A stretch of DNA of 64,000 nucleotides from Streptomyces odontomachi (lineage in GTDB: Bacteria; Actinomycetota; Actinomycetes; Streptomycetales; Streptomycetaceae). Location: NCBI RefSeq assembly GCF_024435355.1, contig NZ_JAMJWG010000025.1, positions 1 to 64,000 on the forward strand, given 5' to 3'. The notes under the pieces were generated by a model. That model did no database searches and had not been told where the DNA came from. It saw only the letters and a program-made list of their open reading frames with translations. Made by a program: the position numbers and the translations under genes. Below are positions 25,834-34,530 of the stretch, one piece after another. The number at the start of each line of letters is the position of its first letter. Within the stretch, counting starts at the first letter, position 1.

Positions 25834-27435
25834 ATGCGCAGCGGGGTGACCGGGGACGACGGGCCCGTTACCGGGCCGGGGGACGACGGGCCCGCCACCG
25901 GACCCGAGAGCGACAGGGCGACCACCGGACCCGAGGACGGCGCATCCGTCACCGGGCCCGAGGACGACAAGCCCGCCAACGGACCCGAGAGCGACAGGGC
26001 GACCACCGGGCCCGGGAGCGACAGGGCGACCACCGGACCCGGGAGCGACAGGGCGACCACCGGGCCCGAGGACGGCGCATCCGTCACCGGGCCGGCGGAC
26101 GGCCTACCCGCAACCGGGACGAGGGGCGAAGCGCCTCCGACCGGGACGAGGGGCGCCGTCCCCGGCGGCAGGGCGGCGGACGAGGCGTCCGGCGGCGGCG
26201 TGCGGCCGCCCGTGCCGGCCGCACGACCGTGGCACCGCGGTGTCCTGCGCAGCTTCAACGAACGCACCCTGCTGGACGCCCTGCGCGCCGCCGGCACCAC
26301 CTCGCGCGCCGAACTGGCCCGCGCCACCGGCCTGTCCAAGCCCACCGTCTCCACGGCGCTGGCCAGCCTGGAGCGCGCCGGCCTGGTGCGCCGCACCGGG
26401 GAGGTCGCCCGCGGCCGGGGGCGCGGCCGGGCCGCCGTGCTCTACGAGGCGGACCCCAGGGCGGGTTACGTGATCGGCGTGGACGTCGGCCGCCGCTGGC
26501 TGCGCGTCGCCGCGGCCGACCTGGACGGCACGGTCGTCGGCCGCCGGGACGCGCCCAACACCGCCCGGACCGCGGACGCGATGGTGCGGGACGCGGCCCG
26601 GCTGGCCCGCGCGGTCGCCGCTGCGGCGGGGCTCGACTGGCAGCAGGTGGTGCACACCGTCGTCGGCAGCCCCGGCGTGACCGACCCGGGCACGCACCAG
26701 GTGCGGTACGCGGTCAACCTGCCCGGCTGGGGCCGCAGCGGGCTCCTCGAACGGCTCCGCGCCGAACTCGGCACCGGCCTGGACGTACGCAACGACGCCA
26801 ACCTCGCCGCGCTCGGCGAGTACGCGCGCGGCGCCGGGCAGGGCACCCGGCTCTTCGCCTACCTCTGGGTCGGCACCGGCCTCGGCGCCGGCATCGTCTC
26901 CGACGGGAAGCTGCTGACCGGGGGCCGCGGCGCGGCGGGCGAGATCGCCTACCTGCCGCTCTTCCCGCTGCCCGAGCCGGCCGAGGCGGCGCCGCCGGCC
27001 GGCGAGCCGGCGGACGGCACGGTACCGCGTGGCTCGCTCGAGGACGCGGTCTCGGCCGGCGCCGTGGTGCGCCTGGCGCACGCCATGGGGATGCCGGCGG
27101 ATACGACGCGCACCGCCAAGGACGTGTTCGCGGCGGCGCGCGCCGACGATCCGACCGCCCGGCGCGTCGTGGCACGTGAGGCCGTCCGCCTCGCCCACGC
27201 GGTCGCGGCGCTGGCCGCGGTGCTCGATCCGGAGCTGGTCGTGCTCGGCGGTGGCGTCGGCCGCAACGGCGACCTGCTGCTCGCACCGCTGCGCGAGGCG
27301 CTGCGCGAGCTGACGCCGCTCCGGCCGCGGGTCGTGTCGTCGTCGCTCGGGGACGATGCGGTGCTGCTGGGGGCGGTGGCGATGGCCGCGGAAGCCGCTC
27401 GGGAGCGGGTGTTCGACACCCGCACCCACGGGTAG
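25834..27435 (+). CDS. ROK-family transcriptional regulator with a repetitive N-terminal tail
   Basis: A 533-residue protein. Residues ~130-182 form a winged helix-turn-helix (TSRAELARATGLSKPTVSTAL) and residues ~205-520 are a ROK sugar-binding/kinase-like domain (IGVDVGRRWLR, GTGLGAGI, GAAGEIAYL). Members are mostly repressors released by a sugar or sugar phosphate. The first ~120 residues are an acidic TGPESDRATTGPEDGA-like tandem repeat not found in typical members. ATG 25834 has AGGGGG upstream; a GTG at 26209 would give a normal-sized protein without the tail, so the start is uncertain. It is divergent from the APC/ROK kinase operon and probably controls it through the dyad at 25676-25690. 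Confidence 0.85.
   Translation: MRSGVTGDDGPVTGPGDDGPATGPESDRATTGPEDGASVTGPEDDKPANGPESDRATTGPGSDRATTGPGSDRATTGPEDGASVTGPADGLPATGTRGEAPPTGTRGAVPGGRAADEASGGGVRPPVPAARPWHRGVLRSFNERTLLDALRAAGTTSRAELARATGLSKPTVSTALASLERAGLVRRTGEVARGRGRGRAAVLYEADPRAGYVIGVDVGRRWLRVAAADLDGTVVGRRDAPNTARTADAMVRDAARLARAVAAAAGLDWQQVVHTVVGSPGVTDPGTHQVRYAVNLPGWGRSGLLERLRAELGTGLDVRNDANLAALGEYARGAGQGTRLFAYLWVGTGLGAGIVSDGKLLTGGRGAAGEIAYLPLFPLPEPAEAAPPAGEPADGTVPRGSLEDAVSAGAVVRLAHAMGMPADTTRTAKDVFAAARADDPTARRVVAREAVRLAHAVAALAAVLDPELVVLGGGVGRNGDLLLAPLREALRELTPLRPRVVSSSLGDDAVLLGAVAMAAEAARERVFDTRTHG
25846..26110 (+). repeat. In-frame degenerate tandem repeat in the ROK regulator gene
   Basis: Units of about 24-36 bp encode variants of TGPESDRATTGP, TGPGSDRATTGP and TGPEDGASVTGP, at least six times. 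Whole blocks such as ACCGGACCCGAGAGCGACAG recur almost unchanged, which points to recent slippage or recombination. Confidence 0.8.
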
Positions 27436-27436
27436 G

Positions 27437-27503
27437 CGCGTCTTGCCCTGGAGGCGCCCGCTGCGCCTCATGCGCGGTCGCCGTCGGCGACAGGCAGGAC
27501 GCG
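27437..27503. terminator. Multi-hairpin structure downstream of the ROK regulator
   Basis: An outer near-complementary pair (27437-27450 with 27491-27503) encloses two perfect hairpins: GAGGCGC-CCGCT-GCGCCTC (27451-27469) and GTCGCC-GTC-GGCGAC (27477-27491). It begins just after the TAG stop and probably acts as a terminator; a three-way-junction RNA fold is also possible. Confidence 0.55.
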
Positions 27504-27598
27504 GCGTGCCGTAACGCCCGCCCTCGTCTCCCGGCATCGACAATGGATCACGGCAGGTCGCGCCGCCGGGGAACGGAAGCCGTGGCAAAAGGAGCCGT

Positions 27599-28423
27599 AT
27601 GAAGTTCGGGATCTCCACCTTCATCACCGACCAGAGCATCCGGCCGGTCCCCCTCGGGCGGGCGTTGGAGGACCGCGGGTTCGACTCGCTGTTCATCGCC
27701 GAACACAGCCACATCCCGGCCGGCCGCGAGACGCCCTATCCGGGCGGTGGTGAACTGCCCGACATGTACTACCGCACGCTCGACCCCTTCGTGGCGCTGT
27801 CCGCGATCGCCACCGTCACCGAGCGGCTGCTGGTGGGCACCGGCATCGCCCTGGTCAACCAGCGCGACCCGATCCACACCGCGAAGGAGGTGGCGTCGCT
27901 CGACCTGATCTCCGGCGGGCGTGCCGTCTTCGGTGTCGGCGTCGGCTGGAACCGCGAGGAGATGGCGAACCACGGCACCGACCCCGCGACCCGCGGCCGG
28001 CTCGTCACCGAGCGCCTGCGCGCGATGCGGGAGCTGTGGACGAAGGAGCAGGCCCAGTTCCACGGCGAGTTCGTCGACTTCGACCCGGTCTACGCCTGGC
28101 CCAAGCCGGTGCAGCAGCCGCACCCGCCGATCTACGTCGGCGGCGGCAGCGGGGCCTTCCCGCGGGTCGCCGAACTCGGCGATGCCTGGCTCGCCAACAG
28201 CCTCCCGCCCGAGGAGCTGGGCCCGATGATCCAGGACCTGCGGGACCTGGCCGGCCGCCAGGTCCCGGTGACGGTCTACGCGGTGCCCGACAAGCCCGAG
28301 GTGATCGAGCGCTATGCACAGCTGAACGTGGAACGGGTGCTGTTCTACCTGCCCTCCGACCCCGAGCCCGCCGCCCTGACGCATCTCGACCGTTTCGCCG
28401 AGGTCGCGGCACGCTTCGGCTGA
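27599..28423 (+). CDS. LLM-class F420-dependent oxidoreductase
   Basis: A 274-residue luciferase-like TIM-barrel protein of the F420-dependent group. Motifs include the MKFGIS start, FIAEHSHIP, GTGIALVNQRDP and GVGVGWNREEM followed by the conserved RxxxxxE region. Such enzymes use reduced F420 for hydride transfer to varied substrates. AAAAGGAG sits 5-12 bases before the ATG. Its stop overlaps the start of the next gene (TGATG), also F420-linked, so both belong to one transcript. Substrate unknown. It is unrelated in sequence context to the monooxygenase domain of the megasynthase. Confidence 0.88.
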   Translation: MKFGISTFITDQSIRPVPLGRALEDRGFDSLFIAEHSHIPAGRETPYPGGGELPDMYYRTLDPFVALSAIATVTERLLVGTGIALVNQRDPIHTAKEVASLDLISGGRAVFGVGVGWNREEMANHGTDPATRGRLVTERLRAMRELWTKEQAQFHGEFVDFDPVYAWPKPVQQPHPPIYVGGGSGAFPRVAELGDAWLANSLPPEELGPMIQDLRDLAGRQVPVTVYAVPDKPEVIERYAQLNVERVLFYLPSDPEPAALTHLDRFAEVAARFG

Positions 28424-28854
28424 TGCCCGCACTGACCGCGGCCGAGGCACGGACACGGTTCGCGGCATCCCGCGTCGCCCGCCTCGCCAGCACCGACGCG
28501 GCGGGCGTCCCGCACCTGGTGCCGGTGGTCTTCGCGGTCACCGGCGACCTGGTGATCATGGCCGTCGACCACAAGCCCAAGCGTTCCACCCGGCTGAAGC
28601 GGCTGGCCAACATCCGTGCCAACCCGGCCGTCTGCCTGCTCGCCGACGACTACGAGGAGGACTGGGACCGCCTGTGGTGGGCACGCGCGGACGGCCAGGC
28701 CCGGGTGCTCCCGCCCGCCGAGGAGTCCGCGCCCGCCGCGCACCACGTGGAGCTGCTCGTCCGGAAGTACCCGCAGCAGTACGCCGGGCACCCACCGACC
28801 GGCGAGGTGGTGGAGGTCCGGGTCACACGGTGGACCGGATGGCGGGCGTCATAG
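28423..28854 (+). CDS. PPOX-class F420-dependent oxidoreductase (TIGR03668-like)
   Basis: A 143-residue split-barrel flavin/F420-binding protein. The block ARLASTDAAGVPHLVPVVF and the basic DHKPKRSTRLKRLANI segment are characteristic of the pyridoxamine-oxidase-like F420 reductase group. The ATG shares its first base with the stop of the preceding LLM gene, implying translational coupling. Together they look like a small F420 redox operon. Specific substrate unknown. Confidence 0.88.
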   Translation: MPALTAAEARTRFAASRVARLASTDAAGVPHLVPVVFAVTGDLVIMAVDHKPKRSTRLKRLANIRANPAVCLLADDYEEDWDRLWWARADGQARVLPPAEESAPAAHHVELLVRKYPQQYAGHPPTGEVVEVRVTRWTGWRAS

Positions 28855-28880
28855 CCGCGGCCGCCTCACCAGGGGCCTAG

Positions 28881-29399
28881 GACGACGGCCCCGCAAGGCG
28901 CCGGCTCGGTGACGACGTGGCCCTGCACGTGGTCGACCTGCGCGACCGCCTGCCGTTCGCCGACGGCGCGTTCGACGACGTGGTCGCCTCGCTGGTGCTG
29001 CACTACCTGGCGGACTGGGGGCCGACGCTGGCCGAGTTCCGGCGCGTGCTCAGGCCCGGCGGCCGGCTGATCGCGTCCGTGGATCACCCGTTCGTGGCCT
29101 ACACGTTCGAGGAGCCGCGGCCCGACTACTTCGCGACCACCAGCTACACCTTCGACTGGAGGTTCAACGGGCAGTCCGTCCCGATGAGGTTCTGGCGCAA
29201 GCCCCTGCACGCGATGACCGACGCCTTCACCACCGCCGGTTTCCGCCTCACCGCCATCAGCGAGCCGCAGCCCGACCCGGCCGCCCGCGAGCTGTTCCCC
29301 GACGGCTTCCACGACCTTTCCACCAAGACCACCTTCCTGTTCTTCGTCGTGGCGGCACCAGGGCCGGCCACCGGCTCGGACGGCCAGCCCGAGAAGTAG
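28881..29399 (+). pseudogene. N-terminally truncated class I SAM methyltransferase
   Basis: The frame encodes the second half of a Rossmann-fold methyltransferase: DLRDRLPFADGAFDDVV (motif II/III region), LHYLADW, and LRPGGRLIASVDHPF (motif IV/V), then a normal C-terminal part. The glycine-rich SAM-binding motif I is missing. Homologous-looking sequence continues upstream of the only start (GTG 28917) back to a TAG at 28878, which fits a deletion that removed the 5' half. It starts 26 bases after the PPOX gene. Probably non-functional; a domain that acts with a partner is less likely. Confidence 0.65.
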
Positions 29400-29565
29400 C
29401 TCGTCCGGTCATGCCGGACGGCCCGCCAGGGCAGGACCGGCGGCAGAACGAGTACGTCCGCTACCGCAAGCCGCTTGCCTGAGACGGCGAAACCCCCGGC
29501 AGCACACCGGGCCGCCCACCGGCCGGCGAGGTGGGCCGGGTGGCGGGCGGCACAGCGGGGTGCGG

Positions 29566-31263
29566 TCAGTACTCCACGGCGCCGATGTCCGGTGCGCCGT
29601 GGTAGAGGCTCGTGCCCCGGTAGTCGACGCCGCCGTTGTCCGTCACCGTCGCGCCGGCGTCGATCAGTGCCGAACCGGCCGTGGGGGCCCAGCCCAGCGC
29701 CGTGTCCAGTTGCGGGCCGGTGTCGGCGGTGCCGTAGGGGCCGGACACGGACGGGGCGGCGAACCGGGCTTCGCCCTTGACCGCATGGGTGTCGCCGGAC
29801 GGGATCGGCAGGGTCGCGCCGCCGTAGAAGTCGGTGTCGTAAGTAATAGTGGAGCTGGTGGTGAGGGCGGCTCCTGCCGTGGTCGAGTAGAGGGCGTTGT
29901 CGCGCAGGGTGTAGTGCGCGGCCAGCGAGGATCCGTAGCCGTAGACGAGGGACGTGCCGCCGTTGTCGTTGTAGACGGTGTTGTTGTGGATCAGCGCCGT
30001 CGCGGCCTTGTCCGAGTGCAGGTACAGGGGGTACCGGGAGCTGCGGGCGACGATGTTGTAGCGCGCGGTGACGTCGCCGAAGGCGAACTGGCAGAAGAGG
30101 ATGCCGTCGCCGTTGTCGTGCACGAAGTTGTACTGGAGGGTGACCGCCGTGGTCGCCTTGTCGGCGTCGATGCCGTTGAAGTCGGCGCCGCCGGCCTTCT
30201 TCACCGTCCCGTACACCTCGTTGTGCTGGATGGTGACGTCGTCGGCGAAGTAGGTCTCGATGCCGGAGGTGCCGGCGTGGTGGACGACGTTGTGGTCGAC
30301 GGTGGCGTGGCGCACGTCGGTGAGGTAGACGCCGTTGCAGCCGTAGTCGGTGCCGGCCTGGCTGATGAAGTTGTCGTGGATCGAGACGTTCGTGTGCGGG
30401 GCGAAGGCCGCGTCCGAGGCCGAGGTGCGGGTGCCCCAGCCGGTCGCGGTCGCCGACGGGGCGTCTCCCGTGTACTGCTTGACCACGATGCCCGCGAACG
30501 AGGTGTTGCTGATCGTGGAGTGCTGCACGGTGATGTCGTCGAGGGTGGTGGGCGTCGCGGGCGGGTTCGCCGGGTCGGGGACGGTCGTGTCGAAGACGAT
30601 GCCGCCGGTCTTCTTGGAGCGGTCCCAGCCGGTCTGGAAGTGCACGCCGGTGGCGTCGTCCGCGGTGTCCCCGCCGATCCAGTTCACCTCGCCGGTGACG
30701 TCGTGCACGGTGACGCCGTCGACGAGGACGTGGCCGAGCCGCTGGGAGTCGTCGCCGGTGACATGGATACCGCGCAGGTCGGCCAGGTTCGCACCGGGCG
30801 TGCCCGTCGCCGGTGCCATGTTGCTCACGTCGATGCCGCGGATCGTCCAGGAGGACTGGTTGAACAGCTTCACGGCGTCCGCGACCCGGCCGCCTCCGGC
30901 GATCGCGGGCTGGGCGCCGGAGCCGTAGGAGTCGACCGTGATGGGCTCCGCAGTGGTGCCGGAGCCCTTCGGCCACAGCTGGCCGGTCCAGGTGCATCCG
31001 GACTTCAGCAGGACGCTGTCGCCCGGCTGGAAGGTGGTGGCCGAGACCTTGGCGAGGCTCTGCCACGCGGTGTCCGGCGAGGTGCCGGCGCGGGCGTCGG
31101 CGCCGCCGGAGCAGTCGACGTAGTAGGTGGTGCCCGTGGCCGCCGCGGCGGGCGTGGCGGCGGCGGTGAGCGCGGCGCCGGCGGTGAGCGCCAGCGCCGC
31201 CAGCAGGCCTGCGGCGTGACCGAGTACGGCCCTTGCGCGTGGTGCCCGGTTCGGTATGGACAT
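29566..31263 (-). CDS. Secreted right-handed parallel beta-helix protein
   Basis: A 565-residue precursor. A Sec signal peptide (about residues 1-40, ending in repeated Ala near ATPAAAA) is followed by TTYYVDCSGG and tandem beta-helix coils with repeated N-x-[VIF]-x-x-[AN] steps, as in pectate-lyase-like and polysaccharide-lyase folds. The C-terminus GAPDIGAVEY is typical of this group. It is likely an extracellular polysaccharide-degrading or -binding enzyme; catalytic residues cannot be assigned by eye. The ATG at 31263 follows AGAAGGTGG; the longer frame to 31332 lacks a signal-peptide start. A LacI-type inverted repeat lies about 80 bases upstream, suggesting carbohydrate control. Confidence 0.85.
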   Translation of the reverse strand: MSIPNRAPRARAVLGHAAGLLAALALTAGAALTAAATPAAAATGTTYYVDCSGGADARAGTSPDTAWQSLAKVSATTFQPGDSVLLKSGCTWTGQLWPKGSGTTAEPITVDSYGSGAQPAIAGGGRVADAVKLFNQSSWTIRGIDVSNMAPATGTPGANLADLRGIHVTGDDSQRLGHVLVDGVTVHDVTGEVNWIGGDTADDATGVHFQTGWDRSKKTGGIVFDTTVPDPANPPATPTTLDDITVQHSTISNTSFAGIVVKQYTGDAPSATATGWGTRTSASDAAFAPHTNVSIHDNFISQAGTDYGCNGVYLTDVRHATVDHNVVHHAGTSGIETYFADDVTIQHNEVYGTVKKAGGADFNGIDADKATTAVTLQYNFVHDNGDGILFCQFAFGDVTARYNIVARSSRYPLYLHSDKAATALIHNNTVYNDNGGTSLVYGYGSSLAAHYTLRDNALYSTTAGAALTTSSTITYDTDFYGGATLPIPSGDTHAVKGEARFAAPSVSGPYGTADTGPQLDTALGWAPTAGSALIDAGATVTDNGGVDYRGTSLYHGAPDIGAVEY

Positions 31264-31341
31264 GGTTGTGTCCACCTTCTGGTGAGATATGCCGTAAGTC
31301 CTTCGGACCTCCTCCCGCCGACACCCAGACAACCAGAGGTT

Positions 31342-31353
31342 TGAAAGGTTTCA
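31342..31353. promoter_or_regulatory. LacI-type operator candidate
   Basis: TGAAA-GG-TTTCA is a perfect inverted repeat resembling the TGAAA(N)TTTCA cores bound by actinobacterial LacI-family sugar repressors. It lies 79-90 bases before the start of the beta-helix gene. Confidence 0.45.
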
Positions 31354-31427
31354 CAGCCCGCATGCGACCCAGACCGGTGGCGGAGCAGGTTCAGGACTCG
31401 AGCGCCCCACGCGTACGCGCCCGCCTC

Positions 31428-32624
31428 TCACGCCGCCCCGGTGCCCGTCCGGCCCGTCGTGGCCAGCGCGTTCAGCACCCCGGCCGCGAGCGCCGCCCGC
31501 TCCGCCAGCGCCGCCGTCTCGGCGTACTCGTGCCGGGCGTGGGCGCCGTCGCCGACCGCGCCCAGGCCGTCGAGTACGGGCAGGCCCAGCGCCGCCGCGA
31601 AGTTGCCGTCGCTGGCGCCGCCGACCGCGCACTCGGCGAGGTCGACGCCCAGGTGCGCCGCCACGTCACGGGCCAGCGCGTACAACCGGGCGGTGCCGTC
31701 GAGGCGTTCCATGACGGGCCGGTTCCAGCCGCCGTGCACCGTCACCGACGCCCGGGGGTCGTGCGGGCGCAGCGCCGCTAGGGCGGCGTCGACGCGGCGG
31801 GCCTCGGTCTCGCTGGCCACCCGGACGTCCAGCTCGGCGCTGGCCCGTCCGGCGATGACGTTGGGGCGGGTGCCGCCGTGCGCCACGCCCGCGTTGACGC
31901 TGGTCCCGGCGGAGAGATCGGTCAGGGCGTGCAGGGCGATGACGGCCCGCGCCAGTTCGTCGACGGCGCTGGCACCCGCGGCCGGGTCGAGCCCGGCATG
32001 CGCCTCCACGCCGCACACCTCGACCTGGAACAGGCCGACGCCCTTGCGGGCCGTCTTCACAGCGCCGCCGGCAGCCGCCTCGAAGACGAGGGCCGCGCAC
32101 GCCCCGTCGGCCTCGGCCTCGATCACCGGACGGGAGGCGGGGGAGCCGATCTCCTCGTCGCCGCCCAGCACCAGGCGCACGGGTGGCGCGGGCAGGCCGG
32201 CGGCCCGCAGCGCGCCGAGTGCCCACACCGCCTGGACCAGGCCGGCCTTCATGTCGAACACGCCGGGTCCCGTCATCCGGCCGTCCGCCACGGTGAACGG
32301 CCGCTCGTGCAGCGTGCCGAGCGGCCACACGGTGTCGTAGTGGGCGAGCACCAGCACGGGGGCCCCGGTGCCGGCGTAGTGGTGGACGACGGTGTCGCCG
32401 TGCGGGCCACCGTCGATCCGGCGAGCCGACTCCGGTGTGCCGAGGCGCCACGTCAGCCACGCGAGCAGATCGTCCAGGCCCCGGTCCAGGCTGGCCTTGT
32501 CGTCGCTGGGCGTCTCCCGGCGCACCAGGCGTGCCACGTCGTCGATCAGGTCGTCGTGGTGGGCGGTGAGCCAGGAGTGCAGGGCGGTGACCGGGGTTTC
32601 CTGGGCCGGGTCGGGGGTCGTCAT
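31428..32624 (-). CDS. M20-family metallopeptidase (carboxypeptidase G2-like)
   Basis: A 398-residue cytoplasmic metallohydrolase. Zinc-binding blocks are VLAHYDTVWP, PGVFDMKAG and GGDEEIGS, and HGGTRPNVI belongs to the dimerisation/lid domain. M20 enzymes of this type cleave amide bonds of N-acyl or peptidyl amino acids. Its ATG at 32624 overlaps the stop of the preceding ketopantoate-reductase-like gene (ATGA). As last gene of the six-gene operon it probably performs the hydrolysis step of a catabolic route whose substrate I cannot name. Confidence 0.88.
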   Translation of the reverse strand: MTTPDPAQETPVTALHSWLTAHHDDLIDDVARLVRRETPSDDKASLDRGLDDLLAWLTWRLGTPESARRIDGGPHGDTVVHHYAGTGAPVLVLAHYDTVWPLGTLHERPFTVADGRMTGPGVFDMKAGLVQAVWALGALRAAGLPAPPVRLVLGGDEEIGSPASRPVIEAEADGACAALVFEAAAGGAVKTARKGVGLFQVEVCGVEAHAGLDPAAGASAVDELARAVIALHALTDLSAGTSVNAGVAHGGTRPNVIAGRASAELDVRVASETEARRVDAALAALRPHDPRASVTVHGGWNRPVMERLDGTARLYALARDVAAHLGVDLAECAVGGASDGNFAAALGLPVLDGLGAVGDGAHARHEYAETAALAERAALAAGVLNALATTGRTGTGAA

Positions 32625-33646
32625 CGGATCGCCGTGCCGCATGCCGTCTCCAGGTCGGTGAGGTTGTGCTCGCTCATGGCGCGCTCGCCGGACTCCACGG
32701 CGGCCAGCTGCTCCAGCAGCGCCGTCAGCAGGGGGACGGCGACCCGGTGCCGTTCCGCAAGGGCGAGCACCGGCCGGTAGTGGTGGGGGACCTCGGCCGG
32801 CCGCCTGCGCACGGCGATGTCCCGCCAGATACCGCTGCGGTCCTTGGGCTGGGTGCGCAGCCAGGCCACGAGACGGTCGGTGGCTGCGGCCCGCGCCGCG
32901 GGGTCGGCAGCGGGGAGGTAGGCGGCCGGGTCGAAGGCGTCGAACGGCTCCAGGGTCAGGTCCAGGGCACCGGCGACGGCGAAGGCCTCACCGGCCAGGG
33001 CGTACATCAGCGGCCGGCGGGCGTCGATGACGTCGGCCATCGGTGCGTCGACGAGGGCGGTCGCGGTGAGCATCGCGCCGAAGCCGAGCTTGGCCCACAG
33101 ATGGCCGGCCACGTTGCCGGTGGCGCGGGCCGGGCCCCACGCCTGGAGGTCCGCCACCGTCTCCTCGACGCGCGGCGTGATCCGGCCGTCCGTCTCCCCC
33201 ACCACCAGGGCGCCGGCCCCGCCGTCCCGCACCACGCCGGGCTCGACCACGTCGGCGAAGAGGTTCACGAACGCGCCGACGGTGCGCTCCGTGCCCACGT
33301 GTGCGGCGATCCGCTCCTCGTTGAGGCCGTTCTGGAGCGAGACGACGAACCCGTCGGGGGCGAGGCGGGGCGCGAGCCAGCGGGCGGCGGTGTCGGTGGC
33401 GCCGGCCTTGACGCACAGCAGCACCCGCCGCCAGGGCCCGTCGGCCTCCTCCAGGGTGCGCGCGGTGACGGGGACGGTGCGGTCGCCGTCCGGCCGGCGC
33501 AGCGTGAGACCGCGCTCGTTCAGGGCGGCGACATGGGCCTCGTCGGCGTCGACGACCAGCACGTCGTGCCCGGCGCCGGCGAGGTGGAAGGCGAGGGTGC
33601 CGCCGATCGCGCCGCCGCCGATGACGGTGTACTGACGGCTGGTCAT
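32621..33646 (-). CDS. Ketopantoate reductase (ApbA/PanE)-like oxidoreductase
   Basis: A 341-residue NADP-dependent reductase with GGGAIGGTLA at the N-terminus, CVKAGATDTAA and SLQNGLNEE, the hallmark blocks of the ApbA/PanE family, and an all-helical C-terminal half. True PanE converts 2-dehydropantoate to pantoate, but catabolic operons often hold paralogues acting on other 2-keto acids. Start and stop each overlap a neighbour by ATGA. No pantothenate genes are near, so a paralogue in catabolism is preferred. Confidence 0.85.
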   Translation of the reverse strand: MTSRQYTVIGGGAIGGTLAFHLAGAGHDVLVVDADEAHVAALNERGLTLRRPDGDRTVPVTARTLEEADGPWRRVLLCVKAGATDTAARWLAPRLAPDGFVVSLQNGLNEERIAAHVGTERTVGAFVNLFADVVEPGVVRDGGAGALVVGETDGRITPRVEETVADLQAWGPARATGNVAGHLWAKLGFGAMLTATALVDAPMADVIDARRPLMYALAGEAFAVAGALDLTLEPFDAFDPAAYLPAADPAARAAATDRLVAWLRTQPKDRSGIWRDIAVRRRPAEVPHHYRPVLALAERHRVAVPLLTALLEQLAAVESGERAMSEHNLTDLETACGTAIR

Positions 33647-34530
33647 AGGGGGTTCTCCTCGGTGGTGTCGAAGGGCGACGAGGCCTGCTGGGCGTCGGAC
33701 GGCGGGGCGGCCTGCTGGACGTCGGACGGCAGCGAGGCCTGCTGGACGTCGGTCAGGCCGCTCCAGTGCAGCGGTAGCGCCGTGGTGCCGGCGGTGGCGC
33801 CGCCGTCCACGCGCAGCACGGTCCCGGTGACCCAGCCGGCCTCGTCGCCGGTGAGCCAGCGCACGGCGCCGGCGATGTCGTCCGGGCGTCCACGGCGGCC
33901 CAGGGGGTTGGCGGAGACCGCCGCCGCGTACTCCTCGGTGACCGGGTTCGCGGTGGAGTCCACGGTGACGAAGCCGGGGCTGACCGCGTTGACGCGGATG
34001 CCGTGCTGGCCGAACTCGACGGCGCAGGACCTGGTCAGCATCTCCAGCGCGGCCTTGGACGTGCAGTAGTGCGCGGCGCCGGGCCGGGCGCGCACCGCGG
34101 CCCCGGAACTGATGTTGACGACCGCGCCGGGCAGCCCGGCGGCGACCCGGGCGCGGGCGTAGGCGACGGTGGTCAGCAGCGCCGCCCGCACGTTGACGTC
34201 CATGACGCGGTCCCACAGCCGGTGCGTCATCTCCAGCAGCGGGACCGCCGGGTAGATGCCGGCGGCGTTGACCAGCGCGGTCACCGGGCCCGCGGCGTCC
34301 GCGGCGCGGCCCACCACCGCTTCGGCCTCCTGCGGGTCGGCCAGGTCGGCGACGAGGTCCAGCACCTCCACGCCGTGCCGCCGCCGCACGCCGGCCGCCG
34401 TCGCGGCCAGTTCCGCGGCCCGCTGGTCGACCAGGGTCACCCGCTGCCCGGCGGCGGCGAACGCGTCGGCAACGGCCGCGCCGATCCCGCTCGCCGCACC
34501 GGTCACCAGGACGTGGCCCGGCTCGCTCAT
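33643..34530 (-). CDS. Short-chain dehydrogenase/reductase with a repetitive C-terminal tail
   Basis: A 295-residue classical SDR: TGAASGIG cofactor loop near residue 10, NAAG motif, Ser of NISSG and the YxxxK of HYCTSKAAL. The fold ends near residue 257 with WVTGTVLRVDGGAT. About 38 further residues contain three near-copies of SDVQQA, not typical of the family. Likely an NAD(P)-dependent alcohol/ketone interconversion step. Both ends overlap neighbours by ATGA within the six-gene operon. Confidence 0.9.
   Translation of the reverse strand: MSEPGHVLVTGAASGIGAAVADAFAAAGQRVTLVDQRAAELAATAAGVRRRHGVEVLDLVADLADPQEAEAVVGRAADAAGPVTALVNAAGIYPAVPLLEMTHRLWDRVMDVNVRAALLTTVAYARARVAAGLPGAVVNISSGAAVRARPGAAHYCTSKAALEMLTRSCAVEFGQHGIRVNAVSPGFVTVDSTANPVTEEYAAAVSANPLGRRGRPDDIAGAVRWLTGDEAGWVTGTVLRVDGGATAGTTALPLHWSGLTDVQQASLPSDVQQAAPPSDAQQASSPFDTTEENPL

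Noticed and set aside
12904..28423. Idea that the free LLM F420 enzyme (27599) belongs to the natural-product locus because the synthase also has a luciferase-like domain
   Set aside because: They belong to different branches (F420 versus flavin), and several unrelated transcripts lie between them.
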